Origin: Fluviicoccus keumensis
GTDB lineage: Bacteria > Pseudomonadota > Gammaproteobacteria > Pseudomonadales > Moraxellaceae
Length of the DNA: 64,000 bases
NCBI RefSeq assembly: GCF_004217445.1
Contig: NZ_SHKX01000011.1
Location: forward strand, 431,260 to 495,259
Reading direction: 5' to 3'
In this document: positions 9,032 to 18,584 of the stretch, piece by piece
Layout: each line of letters opens with the position of its first letter
How positions within the stretch are numbered: position 1 is the first letter of the stretch
Made by a program: the position numbers and the translations under genes
The notes under the pieces: generated by a model
What the model was told of the DNA's origin: nothing
The model's database searches: none
What the model saw: only the letters and a program-made list of their open reading frames with translations

Positions 9032-10186
9032 TTAGTCGGCAGCGTTTTCAGGTTTCAGATGCAGATCCGGTGAGGCGGGCTGGTGGCCCGGCGTTAATCG
9101 TATGCGCAGGGACAGGTCGGTTTTGGAGTCGGCATTCTCAATCGCCTGCTCCATGGAAATTTCACCCCGGGCGTACAGATCGTAAAGGGATTGGTCAAAG
9201 GTGTGCATGCCCACCTCCTGTCCCTTGGACATCAGATCCTTGATCTGGTCGGTCTGACCCTTCTGGATCAGTTCGGAAATGTAGGGCGTCAGGACCAGCA
9301 CCTCGGTCGCCGGCACCAGTTGGTCGCCGTTGCCGCGAATAAGCCGCTGGGCGATGACGGCTCTCAGGTTCATCGAGAGATCCATCAGGATCTGGCGGCG
9401 GCTGTCTTCCGGGAAGAAGTTGATGATGCGGTCGATGGTCTGGTTGGCGTTGTTGGCATGCAGCGTGGACAGGCAGAGATGGCCGGTTTCGGCATAGGAA
9501 ATGGCATGCTGCATGGTCATCTGGTCGCGAATCTCGCCGATCATGATCAGATCGGGCGCTTCCCGCATGGCATGACGCAACGCTTCCTCGAAGGAATGGG
9601 TGTCCAGGCCGACTTCGCGCTGATCGATCAGCGAGCGCTTGTGTTGATGGACAAATTCGATCGGGTCCTCAATGGTCAGGATATGGCCGGTTGCGTTTTC
9701 ATTCCGGTGTTCCAGCATCGCCGCCAGCGTACTGGACTTGCCGGCGCCCGCCGAGCCGACCACCAGGATCAGGCCGCGCTTCAGCATCACCAGGTGTTCC
9801 AGAACCTCCGGCAGCTTCAATGTCTGAATGGTCGGGATGCGAGTCTTGATGCGTCGGGCCACCACGGCGGTCTCCCCGCGCTGCATGAAGATGTTGAAGC
9901 GGAACCGGCCCAGATTCTCGATGGTAATGCCCAGGTCGCATTCCAGATGGGCTTCGAACTGACGGGTCTGGGCTTCCGTCATGATGGAGTACGCCAGGGA
10001 TTTCACCAACGGGGATGTCATTGGAGGCAGGTTGATGGCGCGCACCACGCCCTGCACCTTGATATTGGGCGGCGCGCCGACGGTCAGGAACAGATCGGAG
10101 GCGTCCACATCCACCATCAGCTTGAGAAGCGCGCCCAGATCGTAGTTCGACGGATCGGTTGTCATGCCATAGTCCTGAATTGCCAT
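9032..10186 (-). CDS. pilU: Type IV pilus retraction ATPase, PilU/PilT family
   Basis: A 384-residue hexameric ATPase of the secretion-ATPase superfamily that helps retract type IV pili. It has an N-terminal PAS-like domain (about 15-110), Walker A GSAGAGKS (144-151), an Asp box (TIEDPIEF), Walker B DLIMIGEIRD (212-221) and a His box (ETGHLCLSTLHANN). The N-terminal LLKLMVDVDASDLFL and the long C-terminal tail fit PilU better than PilT. It usually sits directly after pilT, but no pilT or other pilus gene is in view. Walker A carries A-G-A where most relatives have T-G-S, still within the P-loop consensus. Confidence 0.85.
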   Translation of the reverse strand: MAIQDYGMTTDPSNYDLGALLKLMVDVDASDLFLTVGAPPNIKVQGVVRAINLPPMTSPLVKSLAYSIMTEAQTRQFEAHLECDLGITIENLGRFRFNIFMQRGETAVVARRIKTRIPTIQTLKLPEVLEHLVMLKRGLILVVGSAGAGKSSTLAAMLEHRNENATGHILTIEDPIEFVHQHKRSLIDQREVGLDTHSFEEALRHAMREAPDLIMIGEIRDQMTMQHAISYAETGHLCLSTLHANNANQTIDRIINFFPEDSRRQILMDLSMNLRAVIAQRLIRGNGDQLVPATEVLVLTPYISELIQKGQTDQIKDLMSKGQEVGMHTFDQSLYDLYARGEISMEQAIENADSKTDLSLRIRLTPGHQPASPDLHLKPENAAD

Positions 10187-10314
10187 GATTTTCCAATTAA
10201 CGTTAACCTATCTCGGTGCCTGCGGCTATCCTGTGGCCTGCGGTTCCCCTCCGGCCCCGAGTCCGGAATTGATTTAAGCCCGATTTTTGCGAGGGAAGCC
10301 GGTTTTCCGCGTCC

Positions 10315-11481
10315 ATGACTGTCCAGAAACTGCCGTATTGGCGACTTTCGCTGTTCTATTTTTTCTACTTCGCCGTACTGGGCGGATATATGCCCTATTG
10401 GGGACTGTATCTCGACAACCTGAAATTTTCGGCGGCGGAAATCGGCCAGCTGACCGCGATCGGCATGCTGACGCGGATATTCGCCCCCAACTTCTGGGGC
10501 TGGCTGGCCGACAGCACCGGCAAGCGTATCGAGCTGGTGCGCTTCGGGGCGTTGATGATCTGCTTTTTCTGGGCGGGCATCTTTTTTGTCGGCAGCGATT
10601 TCCGATTGATGGCGATGGTGCTGTTCGCCTACAGCTTCTTCCAGAACGCCATCCTGGCGCAATTCGAGGCAGTCACCATTGCCCATCTGGGCGCGGAGCG
10701 TTCCCGCTACGGCAATATCCGCTTGTGGGGCTCGCTGGGGTTCATCGCTACGGTGGCCGGTTTCGGCTATCTGTTCGATCGGCTGTCCGTGCATTACCTG
10801 CCGGCCCTGCTGCTGGCCAGCGCCGTGATTGCCGCCTTGTTCAGCTTGGCGGTGCCGCATCCTCCGGCCATGGCCGCCCATCGCAGCCGCGAGCCGTTCC
10901 TGCATACCCTGCGCAAGCGGCCGGTCGCGGGTTTTTTCGTGGTGCATTTCCTGTTGCAGTTGTCCCACGCACCGTACTACGGCTTTTTCAGTCTCTATCT
11001 GGAAGCGCACGGCTACAGCCGGGGCGTTATCGGTCTGCTGTGGTCGCTGGGAGTGCTGGCGGAAGTGCTGGCGTTCACGCGCACCCACTGGCTGCTGGCG
11101 CGCTTTTCGGAAACCGGACTGGTGCTGGCTTGCCTGGCGCTGGCGGCGCTGCGCTGGCTGGTGATCGGTTGGGGAGTGGATCATCCGGTGCTGGTCTGGA
11201 GCGTTCAGGTTTTCCACGCCTTCAGTTTTGCCGTGTTCCACGCCGCCGCCATGCAGCTGATCTTCCGGGAGTTCAGTCCGGGCCAGCAAGGGCAAGGGCA
11301 GGCGGTCTATAGCGCCTTGTGGGGGCTGGGCGTAGCCCTGGGCTCCTGGCTGGCCGGGGCGGCCTGGTTGCAGCTGGGGGCAGCCTGGGTTTATACGATA
11401 GCGGCCGCGGTTTGCGTCACGGCCATTTTGATCCTGATCAAGACGCGGCCCGGTGTGCCGGATCCGGTCGGGCCGGGCTGA
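10315..11481 (+). CDS. MFS transporter (LacY/HcaT-like, MFS_1_like group)
   Basis: A 388-residue polytopic inner-membrane protein with about 12 hydrophobic segments. The first one (LSLFYFFYFAVLGGYMPYWGLYL) and the cytoplasmic loop WGWLADSTGKR after segment 2 match the 3-phenylpropionate / nucleoside:H+ symporter group of the major facilitator superfamily. It is divergent from pilU and upstream of the nqr operon on the same strand, with about 120 bp between. The substrate cannot be deduced. Confidence 0.82.
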   Translation: MTVQKLPYWRLSLFYFFYFAVLGGYMPYWGLYLDNLKFSAAEIGQLTAIGMLTRIFAPNFWGWLADSTGKRIELVRFGALMICFFWAGIFFVGSDFRLMAMVLFAYSFFQNAILAQFEAVTIAHLGAERSRYGNIRLWGSLGFIATVAGFGYLFDRLSVHYLPALLLASAVIAALFSLAVPHPPAMAAHRSREPFLHTLRKRPVAGFFVVHFLLQLSHAPYYGFFSLYLEAHGYSRGVIGLLWSLGVLAEVLAFTRTHWLLARFSETGLVLACLALAALRWLVIGWGVDHPVLVWSVQVFHAFSFAVFHAAAMQLIFREFSPGQQGQGQAVYSALWGLGVALGSWLAGAAWLQLGAAWVYTIAAAVCVTAILILIKTRPGVPDPVGPG

Positions 11482-11499
11482 CAAATTAGTCTTGCGACA

Positions 11500-11529
11500 T
11501 GGAGAAAGCGGCGGAATCTTGCCTATAAT
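11500..11529 (+). promoter_or_regulatory. Candidate sigma-70 promoter of the nqr operon
   Basis: A perfect -10 hexamer TATAAT lies at 11524-11529. The best -35 is TGGAGA at 11500-11505 (four of six consensus bases, 18-bp spacer). This would give a leader of about 70 bases before nqrA. Confidence 0.45.
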
Positions 11530-11604
11530 CGGCGGTTTGCGGAAGGGCGATCCATACGCCCGCCGTATCTTTTTGCCCCTGCGGGCGTCTGGGTGCTGTG
11601 TACG

Positions 11605-12939
11605 ATGGTCAAAATAAAACGCGGTCTGGATATCCCGATCTCCGGGGCTCCCTCTGAACAGGTCAGTGTGGTTTCCTCCATCCGTTCGGTGGCGCTGATT
11701 GGCGCGGACTACCACGGCATGATGCCTTCCATGAAGGTGGCGGAAGGGGACCGGGTCATCCAGGGGCAGCCGTTGTTCACCGACAAGAAGAATCCGCGCG
11801 TGCAGTTCACCGCGCCGGTGACCGGTCAGGTGCGCGCCATCAATCGCGGCGAGCGCCGGGTCTTCCAGTCGCTGGTGATTGATGTGGAGCCGGGCGCGCA
11901 GGACATCATGGAGTTCCGCAGCTACAACCGCGCCCAGATCCAGAACATGGATCGCGAATCAGCCATTACCCAGCTGCTGGCCTCGGGATTGTGGACCGCC
12001 ATTCGCACCCGGCCGTACAACAAGGTCGCCGATCCCGACACGACGCCGTCGGCTGTTTTCGTCAATGCGATGGATACCAATCCGCTGGCGGCGGACCCGG
12101 CCCCGATCATCCGCGCGCAGCAGCAGGCCTTTGACGACGGGCTGTCGCTGGTGTCCCGGCTGGCTCCGAAAATCTATGTCTGCAAGGATGCCCGCGCCGA
12201 CTTCCCATGCGGCGCTTTCAATCCGCACGAGTTTTACGGGCCGCATCCCGCCGGTCTGGTCGGCACCCACATCCACTTCCTGGATCCGGTTTCCGCTCAC
12301 AAGACGGTCTGGCATCTGGATTACCAGGACGTGATCGCCATCGGCAAGCTGTTCTCCACCGGCTTTCCGGACCATACCCGCATCGTGTCGTTGGCGGGTC
12401 CGGCGGTAAAGCGTCCGCACCTGGTCAAGATTCATCAGGGATCGTCGCTGATGGACCTGACAACCGGCGAGCTGACCGGCAGCAATAATCGCATCATCTC
12501 CGGCTCCGTGCTGTCCGGACGCACCGCGCAAGGCGTTGAAGCCTGGCTGGGCCGTTATCACCTTCAGGTTTCCGTGCTGCCCGAAGGCGTGGAGCGCGAG
12601 TTCATTCACTACCTGAAGCCCGGCGTGAGTCGTTTTTCGCAGTTGGGCATCTATCTGGGCAAATGGCTGAAGCAATCGTTTCCCATGAGCACCAGCACCA
12701 ACGGCAGTCCGCGCGCCATGGTGCCGGTGGGGGTGTACGAAGAGATCATGCCGCTGGACATCCTGCCGACCCAGTTGCTGCGGTATCTGCTGGTGGGCGA
12801 CTCCGACATGGCGCAGGCTTTGGGTTGCCTGGAGCTGGATGAGGAAGATCTGGGATTGTGCACATTTGTCTGTCCCGGCAAATATGAATATGGCCCCATC
12901 CTGCGGGACATGCTGGAACGTATCGAGAAAGAGGGCTGA
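11605..12939 (+). CDS. nqrA: Na+-translocating NADH:quinone reductase subunit A
   Basis: A 444-residue peripheral cytoplasmic subunit of the sodium-pumping NADH:ubiquinone oxidoreductase, involved in quinone interaction. The N-terminus MVKIKRGLDIPISGAP and the DYHGMMPSMKVAEGDRV biotinyl/lipoyl-like segment are hallmarks of NqrA. The start at 11605 is preferred over a slightly longer in-frame start (11593) because it matches the family. It is the first gene of a six-subunit operon; the gap to nqrB is 6 bases. Confidence 0.96.
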   Translation: MVKIKRGLDIPISGAPSEQVSVVSSIRSVALIGADYHGMMPSMKVAEGDRVIQGQPLFTDKKNPRVQFTAPVTGQVRAINRGERRVFQSLVIDVEPGAQDIMEFRSYNRAQIQNMDRESAITQLLASGLWTAIRTRPYNKVADPDTTPSAVFVNAMDTNPLAADPAPIIRAQQQAFDDGLSLVSRLAPKIYVCKDARADFPCGAFNPHEFYGPHPAGLVGTHIHFLDPVSAHKTVWHLDYQDVIAIGKLFSTGFPDHTRIVSLAGPAVKRPHLVKIHQGSSLMDLTTGELTGSNNRIISGSVLSGRTAQGVEAWLGRYHLQVSVLPEGVEREFIHYLKPGVSRFSQLGIYLGKWLKQSFPMSTSTNGSPRAMVPVGVYEEIMPLDILPTQLLRYLLVGDSDMAQALGCLELDEEDLGLCTFVCPGKYEYGPILRDMLERIEKEG

Positions 12940-12945
12940 CCGACC

Positions 12946-14217
12946 ATGAAATGGATGCGACAAACGCTTGACCGCATGGCCCCGCATTTCGAAAAGGGCG
13001 GGCGCTACCAGAACTGGTATCCCCTGTTCGAAGCAATCGACACATTCCTGTACAGCCCGCCGTCGGTGACCCATGCCGCCGCGCACGTCCGCGACTCGGT
13101 CGACCTGAAGCGGATCATGATCCTGGTCTGGATGGCGACCTTTCCGGCCATGTTCTTCGGCATGTGGAATGTCGGGAATCAGGCGCTGGGCGCGCTGGCA
13201 TACGCCGCCCCGCACGGGGTGACGCCCGCGCTGGCGGTCGAGGGCTGGCGGCATGCGCTGATTGCCGCCATCGCCGGGTTCGATCATGCCAGTCTCTGGG
13301 ATTGCCTGGTTTATGGCGCGACTTTCTTCGTCCCGGTGTATCTGGTCACCTTCTTGGTCGGCGGTTTTTGGGAAGTGCTGTTCGCCATCAAGCGCGGGCA
13401 CGAGGTCAACGAGGGCTTTTTTGTCACCTCGGTGCTGTTCGCACTGACGCTGCCGCCCACCATTCCGTTGTGGCAGGTCGCTTTGGGCATCAGTTTCGGC
13501 GTGGTGATCGGCAAGGAAGTCTTTGGCGGCACCGGCAAGAATTTCATCAACCCGGCGTTGGCGGGCCGGGCGTTCCTGTTTTTCGCCTACCCCGCGCAAA
13601 TGACCGGCGATACGGTCTGGACAGCGGTGCAGGCGCAACTGTGGAAGCAGGGGATTGATGGCTATACCGGCGCCACCGCACTCAGCCAGGCCAAGTCAGC
13701 CGGCTTTGCGCACATGCAGCATCTGACCGCCGCCGGCCTGCAACCGGTCAGCTGGTGGGATGCCTTTCTCGGGAATATTCCCGGCTCCATGGGTGAGGTT
13801 TCAACGCTGGCCATCCTGATTGGCGGCGTCATTCTGCTGGCGACACGCATCGCCTCCTGGCGCATTGTCGCGGGCGTAATGATCGGCATGGCGTCAATGT
13901 CCTTCATTTTCAACCAGATCGGTTCCACCACCAACCCCATGTTCGCCATGCCCTGGCACTGGCATCTGGTGCTGGGCGGTTTCGCCTTCGGCATGGTGTT
14001 CATGGCCACGGACCCGGTTTCCGCCGCCATGACCAATACCGGCCGTCTGGTCTTCGGCATCCTGATCGGGGTGATGGTGGTGCTGATCCGCGTGGTCAAT
14101 CCGGCCTATCCCGAAGGCATGATGCTGGCCATCCTGTTCGCCAACCTCTGTGCGCCGCTGATTGACTGGTTCGTCATGCAGGCCAACATCAAGCGGAGGG
14201 CACTGCGCAATGTCTAA
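12946..14217 (+). CDS. nqrB: Na+-NQR subunit B (covalent FMN and riboflavin subunit)
   Basis: A 423-residue membrane subunit with about 10 hydrophobic segments that takes part in Na+ translocation and quinone reduction. The flavinylation motif DGYTGAT places the FMN-bearing threonine at residue 244, the target of ApbE. The amphipathic N-terminus (LDRMAPHFEKGG) is typical. The gene overlaps nqrC by 8 bases, suggesting translational coupling. Confidence 0.97.
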   Translation: MKWMRQTLDRMAPHFEKGGRYQNWYPLFEAIDTFLYSPPSVTHAAAHVRDSVDLKRIMILVWMATFPAMFFGMWNVGNQALGALAYAAPHGVTPALAVEGWRHALIAAIAGFDHASLWDCLVYGATFFVPVYLVTFLVGGFWEVLFAIKRGHEVNEGFFVTSVLFALTLPPTIPLWQVALGISFGVVIGKEVFGGTGKNFINPALAGRAFLFFAYPAQMTGDTVWTAVQAQLWKQGIDGYTGATALSQAKSAGFAHMQHLTAAGLQPVSWWDAFLGNIPGSMGEVSTLAILIGGVILLATRIASWRIVAGVMIGMASMSFIFNQIGSTTNPMFAMPWHWHLVLGGFAFGMVFMATDPVSAAMTNTGRLVFGILIGVMVVLIRVVNPAYPEGMMLAILFANLCAPLIDWFVMQANIKRRALRNV

Positions 14218-14995
14218 GGAATCCACCGGCAAGACCCTTCTGGTCGCCACCGTATTGTCCGTGGTTTGTTCGATTGCGCTGGCGGCGGCGGTCACGCTGC
14301 TGAAACCCATCCAGGACACCAACAAGTCACTGGAAAAGCAGCGCAAGATTCTGGCCGCCGCCCGCGTGCTGCCCGAAGGCGAGGGCAGCCCCGCCGAGGT
14401 GCACCGCCAGTTCCAGCGCTTCCAGCGTTATCTGGTGAAGCTGGATACGGGCGAATACCGGCAGATCAAGGCGGAAGACAATTACGACCAGCGCAAGGCG
14501 ACCAAAGACCCGAAGCGGTCGGTCGCCCTGACCCAGGCTGATGATATTGCCGGGCTGAAACGCCGCGCCAATGAGGCGGATATCTATGTCTTGCGCGACG
14601 CTGCCAGCAAGGCCGAGAGCCTGGTCCTGCCGATTTCCGGGTATGGCCTCTGGTCCACGCTTTACGGCTACATTGTCTTGCAGGGGGATGCCAACTCGGT
14701 CGTCGGCATTACCTTTACCGAGCATGGGGAAACTCCCGGTCTGGGCGGCGAGGTTGATAACCCCAAGTGGAAAGCTCTGTGGACAGGCAAGCAGGTGTAT
14801 GACGCGCAGGGCGCTCCTGTCCTGGGGTTGATCAAGGGCAGCGTTGATCCGGCCAAGCCTGATGCCGTTCATCAGGTGGACGGCCTTTCCGGCGCCACCC
14901 TGACCAGTAACGGCGTCACCCATCTGGTGCGGTTCTGGATGGGTGATCTCGGCTTCCGCAAGTTCCTGAACAAAGTCCGTCAGGAGGGCATCTGA
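14210..14995 (+). CDS. nqrC: Na+-NQR subunit C (covalent FMN subunit)
   Basis: A 261-residue protein with one N-terminal membrane anchor (about 8-30) and a periplasmic FMN-binding domain. The flavinylation motif DGLSGATLTSNG puts the phosphoester-linked FMN on Thr230. The start at 14210 lies inside the nqrB end and has GGAGGG nearby. GHGETPGLGGE-like residues (EHGETPGLGGE) are the conserved family signature. Confidence 0.97.
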   Translation: MSKESTGKTLLVATVLSVVCSIALAAAVTLLKPIQDTNKSLEKQRKILAAARVLPEGEGSPAEVHRQFQRFQRYLVKLDTGEYRQIKAEDNYDQRKATKDPKRSVALTQADDIAGLKRRANEADIYVLRDAASKAESLVLPISGYGLWSTLYGYIVLQGDANSVVGITFTEHGETPGLGGEVDNPKWKALWTGKQVYDAQGAPVLGLIKGSVDPAKPDAVHQVDGLSGATLTSNGVTHLVRFWMGDLGFRKFLNKVRQEGI

Positions 14996-14996
14996 C

Positions 14997-15674
14997 ATGG
15001 CAGAAGAACAATCATCCGTGAAGGAAATCCTGTTCGGGCCGGTGCTGAATACCAACCCGGTAATCTTTCAGGTGCTGGGCATCTGTTCGGCGCTGGCGGT
15101 CACCAGCAGCCTTAAGACGGCGCTGGCCATGTCGATCGGCCTGACGCTGGTCACCGCTTTTTCCAATTTCTTCATCAGCCTGATCCGCAATCTCATCCCC
15201 AACTCCATCCGCATCATTGTGCAGATGGTGGTGGTGGCGACGCTGGTGATTGTGGTCGACCAGTTCCTGCAGGCCTTTGCTCCCGCCATTTCCAAGCAGA
15301 TGTCCGTCTTCGTCGGCCTGATCATCACCAACTGCATCGTCATGGGCCGCCTGGAAGCCTTCGCCATGAAAAATCCGCCGGTCATCAGCTTCATTGACGG
15401 TATCGGCAACGGTCTCGGTTATTCGGCGCTGCTGATCGTGCTGGCGGTTTTCCGCGAGCTTTTCGGTTCCGGAACCCTGTTCGGTTTTACCGTGATTCCC
15501 ACCATCAGCAACGGCGGCTGGTATGTGCCGAACGGCTTGCTGCTGTTACCGCCGTCCGCCTTTTTCCTGATCGGCCTGATCATCTGGGCGCTGCGCACCT
15601 GGAAGACCGATCAGCAGGAAACCACCGAATACAAGATCGCGCCGCAATCCAAGGCGCAGACCAACGGGCATTGA
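14997..15674 (+). CDS. nqrD: Na+-NQR subunit D
   Basis: A 225-residue hydrophobic subunit with about six membrane helices, related to NqrE and to RnfA/RnfE. The start lies two bases after nqrC, with an AGGAGG ribosome site inside the nqrC end. The segment KNPPVISFIDGIGNGLGYS and the N-terminal GPVLNTNPVIFQVLGICSAL are family signatures. Together with NqrE it holds an intramembrane iron centre. Confidence 0.96.
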   Translation: MAEEQSSVKEILFGPVLNTNPVIFQVLGICSALAVTSSLKTALAMSIGLTLVTAFSNFFISLIRNLIPNSIRIIVQMVVVATLVIVVDQFLQAFAPAISKQMSVFVGLIITNCIVMGRLEAFAMKNPPVISFIDGIGNGLGYSALLIVLAVFRELFGSGTLFGFTVIPTISNGGWYVPNGLLLLPPSAFFLIGLIIWALRTWKTDQQETTEYKIAPQSKAQTNGH

Positions 15675-15684
15675 GGAGCAAATC

Positions 15685-16302
15685 ATGGAACATTACCTCA
15701 GCCTGTTCATACGCTCGGTCTTTGTCGAGAACATGGCGCTGTCCTTCTTTCTGGGCATGTGCACCTTTCTCGCCATTTCCAAGAAAATCCAGACAGCCAT
15801 TTCCCTGGGCGTCGCCGTGGTATTCGTGCAAACGCTGACGGTGCCGGTCAATGCGGTGCTGTGGCAATACATGTTGAAGGAAGGCGGGCTGTCCTGGACC
15901 GGAATCGCCGGCATTGAAACCGTGGATCTGTCCTTTCTCAGCCTGATGATCTACATCTGCACCATCGCCGCGCTGGTCCAGGTGATTGAAATGGCCTGCG
16001 ACAAGTATTTCCCGGCGCTGTACAACGCCCTTGGCATTTACCTGCCGCTGATCACCGTCAATTGCGCCGTGCTGGCCGGGGCGCTGTTCATGCAGCAGCG
16101 TGATTACGACATTCCTGAAAGCATCGTGTTCGGCTTTGGCTCCGGCCTCAGCTGGGCGCTGGCGATCGTGCTGCTTGCGGCGGTACGCGAAAAAATGAAA
16201 TACAGCGACGTTCCTCCCGGCCTGCAGGGGCTGGGCATCACCTTCATCTCCGCCGGACTGATGGCCTTGGGCTTCATGTCTTTTTCCGGCGTGCAACTGT
16301 AA
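15685..16302 (+). CDS. nqrE: Na+-NQR subunit E
   Basis: A 205-residue integral membrane subunit with about six helices, pseudo-symmetric with NqrD and forming the intramembrane Fe-S/iron site with it. It begins MEHYLSLFIRSVFVENMALSFFLG-like, which is family typical, and contains the conserved ITVNCAVLAG cysteine segment. A good ribosome site (TGAGGAG) lies in the 10-base gap after nqrD. Confidence 0.96.
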   Translation: MEHYLSLFIRSVFVENMALSFFLGMCTFLAISKKIQTAISLGVAVVFVQTLTVPVNAVLWQYMLKEGGLSWTGIAGIETVDLSFLSLMIYICTIAALVQVIEMACDKYFPALYNALGIYLPLITVNCAVLAGALFMQQRDYDIPESIVFGFGSGLSWALAIVLLAAVREKMKYSDVPPGLQGLGITFISAGLMALGFMSFSGVQL

Positions 16303-16314
16303 GCGGGACGACCC

Positions 16315-17553
16315 ATGACAGAACAAGCAGTCATCCTCCTCAGTATGGTGATGTTTGCCGGTACGGTGCTGGTGCTGGTCGCATTCATCCTTATCGCGCG
16401 TTCCCGGCTGGTGTCTGCCGGGACGGTGACGATCGATATCAATGACGATCCTGAAAAGCGCATCGAAGTCGCTACAGGCGGCAAGTTGCTGCAAACGCTG
16501 GCGGACGAGAAGATTTTCCTGTCCTCCGCCTGCGGCGGCGGCGGCACCTGCGGGCAGTGCCGGGTCAAGGTCAAGTCCGGCGGCGGCGACATCCTGCCGA
16601 CCGAAGAGCCGCATTTCACCAAGCGTGAAATCCGCGATGGCTGGCGGCTGGGTTGCCAACTGGCGGTCAAACAGCCGCTGTGCCTGCAATTGCCCGAGGA
16701 GTTCTTCGGCGTCAAGCGCTGGGAATGCGAGGTTATCGCCAATCACAACGTCGCCACTTTCATCAAGGAGCTGACGCTGAAACTGCCGGAAGGGGCGGAT
16801 GTGCATTTCCGCGCGGGCGGTTACATGCAGCTGGAAGCCCCGGCTTACAGCGCGGATTACAAGGATTTCGACATTGAGGAACAGTATCGCGGCGACTGGG
16901 AAAAATTCCGGCTGTTTGACCTGAAGTCGCAGACAACGGAGCCGACCATTCGCGCCTATTCGATGGCGAACTATCCGGAAGAGAAGGGCATCCTCAAGTT
17001 CAATATCCGTATTGCAACGCCGCCGCTGCGACAGATGCATGAGGTTCCGCCCGGCAAGATGTCCTCGTGGGCCTTCAGTCTGAAGCCGGGTGACAAGGTG
17101 ACGGTGTTTGGGCCCTTTGGCGAGTTCTTCGCCAAGGAAACGGACGCCGAGATGATCTTCATCGGCGGCGGCGCGGGCATGGCGCCGATGCGCTCCCACA
17201 TTTTCGACCAGCTGAAACGGTTGAAAAGCCAGCGCAAGATCTCGTTCTGGTATGGAGCCCGGTCGTTGCGGGAGACCTTCTATGCCGACGAATATGACCG
17301 GCTGGCCCAGGAAAATCCCAATTTCGAATGGCATCTGGCCTTGTCGGAACCCCAGCCCGAGGACAACTGGAACGGCCTGACCGGCTTCATCCACAATGTG
17401 CTCTACGAAAACTACCTCAAGGATCACCCCGCGCCGGAAGACTGCGAATTCTATATGTGCGGTCCTCCCATGATGAATGCCGCCGTCATCCAGATGCTGC
17501 TGGATCTTGGCGTTGACCGCGAAAATATCCTGCTGGATGATTTCGGCGGGTGA
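16315..17553 (+). CDS. nqrF: Na+-NQR subunit F (NADH-oxidising, FAD and 2Fe-2S)
   Basis: A 412-residue electron entry subunit. It has an N-terminal membrane helix (about 5-28), a ferredoxin-type 2Fe-2S domain with Cys73, Cys79, Cys82 and Cys114, then a ferredoxin-NADP reductase-like part. The FAD motif is RAYSMANY, the NADH motif is FIGGGAGMAPMRS, and a YMCGPPMMN segment lies near the C-terminus. It passes hydride from NADH through FAD to the 2Fe-2S cluster and on to the membrane subunits. Confidence 0.97.
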   Translation: MTEQAVILLSMVMFAGTVLVLVAFILIARSRLVSAGTVTIDINDDPEKRIEVATGGKLLQTLADEKIFLSSACGGGGTCGQCRVKVKSGGGDILPTEEPHFTKREIRDGWRLGCQLAVKQPLCLQLPEEFFGVKRWECEVIANHNVATFIKELTLKLPEGADVHFRAGGYMQLEAPAYSADYKDFDIEEQYRGDWEKFRLFDLKSQTTEPTIRAYSMANYPEEKGILKFNIRIATPPLRQMHEVPPGKMSSWAFSLKPGDKVTVFGPFGEFFAKETDAEMIFIGGGAGMAPMRSHIFDQLKRLKSQRKISFWYGARSLRETFYADEYDRLAQENPNFEWHLALSEPQPEDNWNGLTGFIHNVLYENYLKDHPAPEDCEFYMCGPPMMNAAVIQMLLDLGVDRENILLDDFGG

Positions 17554-17558
17554 GGAAA

Positions 17559-18584
17559 ATGCAACGCATTTTCGGCGCCGGCGCGCTGGCCCTGTTGCTT
17601 GCCGCCTGCCAGCCTGCGCCTCCGGAACCGGTAACGCTGTCGGGCCTTGCGTTTTACAGCATGCCCTGGCAGGTGAAAATCAGCACCGTTCCCGCCGGTC
17701 AGTCGCCCGTGGCCTTGCAGTCGCTTTTGCAAGCCCGTCTGGATGAAGTCAACCGCACGCTGTCCACCTACCAGCCTGATACCGAGCTGATGCGCTTCAA
17801 CGCCACCCCGGTCGGTAAACCTTTCCGGGCCGGGAAGATGTTGTGTCAGGCCGTACAGACCGCGCTGGCCGTCAGCGCCGCCACCGGGGGAGTCTATGAC
17901 GTCACGGTCGGGCCCTTGGTGAACTTGTGGGGTTTCGGTCCCGATGCGGTGCCCGATAAGGTTCCTTCGCAAGCCATGATTGAGGCCTCCCGACAGCGGG
18001 TCGGCTGGCATTATCTGGAGGTACAGCCATCAAGCTGTACGCTGGTCCGGCGTCGCGATATTGCCGTTGACCTTTCTTCGATCGGTGAAGGCGTGGGTGT
18101 GGATGCGCTGGTGGAATCACTGGAGCATCTGGGAGTGCGGGATTACATGGTTTCCGTGGCCGGGACCCTGCGCGTCAATGGCCGCAAGCCGGACGGCGGC
18201 CCCTGGCGGATCGCCGTGGAAAAGCCCGACGCCAGCGGTTTGCCCCAACAGTTGCTCAAGCTGGAGGGTGGCGCAGCGGTTTCCACATCCGGCGCCTATC
18301 GCAATTACCATGAAATTGACGGCGTGCGCTATTCGCATACGCTGGATCCGCGCACCGGTCGTCCAATCACCCACAAAGGCGTTTCCGTATCGGTGGTCTT
18401 GCCGGGAGCAACCGCGACCTACGCCGATGCCTGGGCGACCGGATTGAATGCCCTGGGACCCGACGAAGGCTATCCGGTGGCGGTGCAAGCCCACATTCCG
18501 GTCTATTATCTGGAGAAGACGCCGTCGGGCTTTCAGGAAAAGCTCAGTCCGGCCTTCCAGCCGTTTCTCGGGGAGCGCATGTGA
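17559..18584 (+). CDS. apbE: FAD:protein FMN transferase ApbE (lipoprotein)
   Basis: A periplasmic, lipid-anchored flavin transferase that attaches FMN to threonines of NqrB and NqrC. Residues 1-17 are a signal ending in the lipobox LLAAC. The family core is visible: the ELMRFN region, the TVGPLVNLWGFGP segment, DLSSIGEGVGVDAL and the C-terminal HTLDPRTGRP Mg/FAD site, followed by ATYADAWATG. An in-frame GTG at 17550 is possible, but ATG at 17559 gives the better signal peptide. Placement directly after nqrF, as in Vibrio and Neisseria-type operons, fits its substrate. Confidence 0.95.
   Translation: MQRIFGAGALALLLAACQPAPPEPVTLSGLAFYSMPWQVKISTVPAGQSPVALQSLLQARLDEVNRTLSTYQPDTELMRFNATPVGKPFRAGKMLCQAVQTALAVSAATGGVYDVTVGPLVNLWGFGPDAVPDKVPSQAMIEASRQRVGWHYLEVQPSSCTLVRRRDIAVDLSSIGEGVGVDALVESLEHLGVRDYMVSVAGTLRVNGRKPDGGPWRIAVEKPDASGLPQQLLKLEGGAAVSTSGAYRNYHEIDGVRYSHTLDPRTGRPITHKGVSVSVVLPGATATYADAWATGLNALGPDEGYPVAVQAHIPVYYLEKTPSGFQEKLSPAFQPFLGERM

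Noticed and set aside
11492..11529. TTGCGA at 11492 as -35 for the nqr TATAAT box
   Set aside because: The spacer would be 26 bp, too long for sigma-70.
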